From Thermoplasmata archaeon (GTDB lineage Archaea; Thermoplasmatota; Thermoplasmata; Thermoplasmatales; Thermoplasmataceae): 64,000 bases of DNA. This document shows, piece after piece, positions 62,691-64,000 of this stretch. The DNA is taken from the NCBI GenBank assembly GCA_021797735.1, contig JAJZZE010000045.1, positions 1 through 64,000 of the forward strand, given 5' to 3'. The position numbers were made by a program, and so were the translations under genes. Under the pieces are notes generated by a model. That model did no database searches. It saw only the letters and a list, made by a program, of their open reading frames with translations, and was not told the origin of the DNA. Numbering within the stretch: the first letter of the stretch is position 1; each line of letters begins with the position of its first letter.

Positions 62691-64000
62691 ATGCATATAG
62701 CGATATTAGATAGGGAAAAATGTCATCCGAAAAAATGTAACCATGAGTGCAGATATTACTGTCCTCCTGTAAGAAATGGAACCGGAACAATAGAATTTCC
62801 AGAAAATGAGGATTTTCCGGTAATTACAGAATCCCTATGCATAGGCTGTGGTATATGCGTAAGGAGATGCCCATTTGATGCAATAAAAATAGTGAGCATA
62901 CCTGACGAACTTAATAAAAACATCCTACACCAGTACGGTATAGATTCATTTAGATTATATTCCCTGCCGGAACTTTCAAAGGGAAGGGTGAATGCACTTC
63001 TTGGTCAGAATGCCCTTGGCAAAACAACAACGATGAATATATTATCAGGCGTTGTTATACCGAATTTCGGTAATCTGGATAAAAAGGATGATAGGGATTA
63101 TGTAATAGAAAAATTCTCAAAGAGTGTAATGGGACAGTATTTTAAAGATTTATATAACGGTGATAAAAAGGCTGTTTTAAAAAATCAATATGTTGATTTA
63201 ATACCGAGGGTTGCAAGGGGCAGTGTAAAAAATATATTAAAAAATAATGATAATGGCAATATAGATTATATAATATCAGAACTGTCCATGGAGGCATCAC
63301 TTAACAGGGATATAAAAGAACTATCTGGCGGTGAATTACAGAAGCTTGCAATAGCAATGACGTTGATAAAGGATGCAGATATATATCTATTTGATGAGGC
63401 ATCTTCATACCTCGATATAAATGAAAGAATAAAAATTTCGAATATTATAAAAAAACTATCAAAAGATAAAATAGTAATGGTAGTAGAACACGATCTGGCT
63501 ATAATGGATAAAATGGCAGATCAGGTTAATCTGGTTTACGGTAGCCCTGGTGCTTATGGTGTTATTACCCATGAGAAATCAACGAATAAGGCCATAAATG
63601 CATTTCTTTCAGGGTATTTGAGGGAAGAAAATGTAAGGATACGGCCAAATTCAATAGATTTTAATATAAAATCGTCAAAAAGAACAACAGTAACAACAGA
63701 GATAACATCATGGACTAAAATGACAAAACATTTTGAAGGATTCGATTTAAACATTAATGGAGGCAAGATAAACAGGGAGGAAATTATAGGTGTTCTGGGC
63801 CAGAACGCTCTCGGCAAAACCACATTTGTAAAAATGTTATCCGGGGTTATAAAACCTGATTCAGGTTCAGTAGAAAACGAATTAAAAATTGCATATAAAC
63901 CGCAGTATATCTCATCAGACTTTGATGGCACTGTATACGAAATGTTTTCAAATGCACTGAAGGAGAAAATGGAGGATGTTTTTACAAAAAATGAAGTAAT
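62691..64000 (+). CDS. ABCE1/Rli1 ribosome recycling ATPase (partial, runs off window)
   Basis: 436 codons are visible and the gene continues past 64000. The N-terminus has the two Fe-S cluster domain: REKCHPKKCNHECRYYCPPV and LCIGCGICVRRCPFDAI. Then come nucleotide-binding domain 1 (LLGQNALGKTTTMNILSG, signature ELSGGELQKLAIAMTL, Walker B IYLFDEASSYLDINER, VVEHD) and the start of domain 2 (VLGQNALGKTTFVKMLSG, Q-loop YKPQYISSDF). It splits ribosomes after termination with aRF1/Pelota. Second gene of the unit with the 140-residue protein. Confidence 0.97.
   Translation, partial: MHIAILDREKCHPKKCNHECRYYCPPVRNGTGTIEFPENEDFPVITESLCIGCGICVRRCPFDAIKIVSIPDELNKNILHQYGIDSFRLYSLPELSKGRVNALLGQNALGKTTTMNILSGVVIPNFGNLDKKDDRDYVIEKFSKSVMGQYFKDLYNGDKKAVLKNQYVDLIPRVARGSVKNILKNNDNGNIDYIISELSMEASLNRDIKELSGGELQKLAIAMTLIKDADIYLFDEASSYLDINERIKISNIIKKLSKDKIVMVVEHDLAIMDKMADQVNLVYGSPGAYGVITHEKSTNKAINAFLSGYLREENVRIRPNSIDFNIKSSKRTTVTTEITSWTKMTKHFEGFDLNINGGKINREEIIGVLGQNALGKTTFVKMLSGVIKPDSGSVENELKIAYKPQYISSDFDGTVYEMFSNALKEKMEDVFTKNEV

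Overview
The window is about 64 kb of AT-rich archaeal chromosome and almost certainly comes from the Thermoplasmatales (a Ferroplasma, Acidiplasma or Picrophilus relative; the species cannot be settled from the sequence alone). The reasons are an A-type ATP synthase with an intein in the P-loop of subunit A, isopentenyl phosphate kinase plus type 2 IPP isomerase, a gluconate dehydratase-like enolase-superfamily enzyme, an archaeal geranylgeranyl reductase, ABCE1/Rli1, a lipoylated 2-oxoacid dehydrogenase complex, and many genes with a TATA box about 25-30 nt before the start codon (leaderless style) while downstream operon genes have Shine-Dalgarno sites.

Layout. 1-5.6 kb is an accessory region: a three-gene operon ending in a HEPN-like protein, a 285-bp MITE with a perfect 8-bp target duplication, a 2.1-kb element with terminal inverted repeats that holds a decayed group II intron reverse transcriptase, and gcvT enclosed by a 69-bp perfect inverted repeat that contains its own promoter and start codon; a tRNA-Ala follows. 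5.7-18 kb is core: IPK-IDI2-ZPR1, then the A-ATPase operon in the order K-E-C-F-A(intein)-B-D-(new 35-aa membrane peptide)-H-I. 18-38 kb is mixed metabolism: gluconate dehydratase, flippase, DUF488, ThiI, a SOD-Ogg2-nuclease-like operon, a secreted protein behind an (AT)n tract, homoserine kinase/cystathionine synthase, an MNT-HEPN pair, geranylgeranyl reductase, and DMT and phosphate transporters. 38-54 kb is more plastic: a foreign-looking substrate-binding-like gene, an AbiE pair, two sugar-porter-type MFS genes, an ECF S-component-like gene, a SNF2 helicase/SWIM pair, an IS remnant that landed in a Doc-like toxin gene, and a complete IS1634-type element. 54.6-60.6 kb is a compact operon lipA-E1alpha-E1beta-E2-E3-lipB, followed by dihydropteroate synthase; the window ends in ABCE1, which runs off the edge.

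How it fits together: GcvT and FolP belong to folate/C1 metabolism; GcvT, if part of a glycine cleavage system (the other subunits are not here), and the 2-oxoacid dehydrogenase both depend on lipoylation, which LipA/LipB can supply from octanoyl-ACP-type donors. IPK, IDI2, GGR and possibly the P-loop kinase at 28.1 kb serve ether-lipid synthesis. The most unusual items are the inverted promoter repeat around gcvT, the nested and paired mobile elements with readable target duplications, the unannotated 35-aa peptide in the ATPase operon, the three-gene HEPN-type operon, and a 10-bp perfect palindrome in the leader of the gene upstream of ABCE1.
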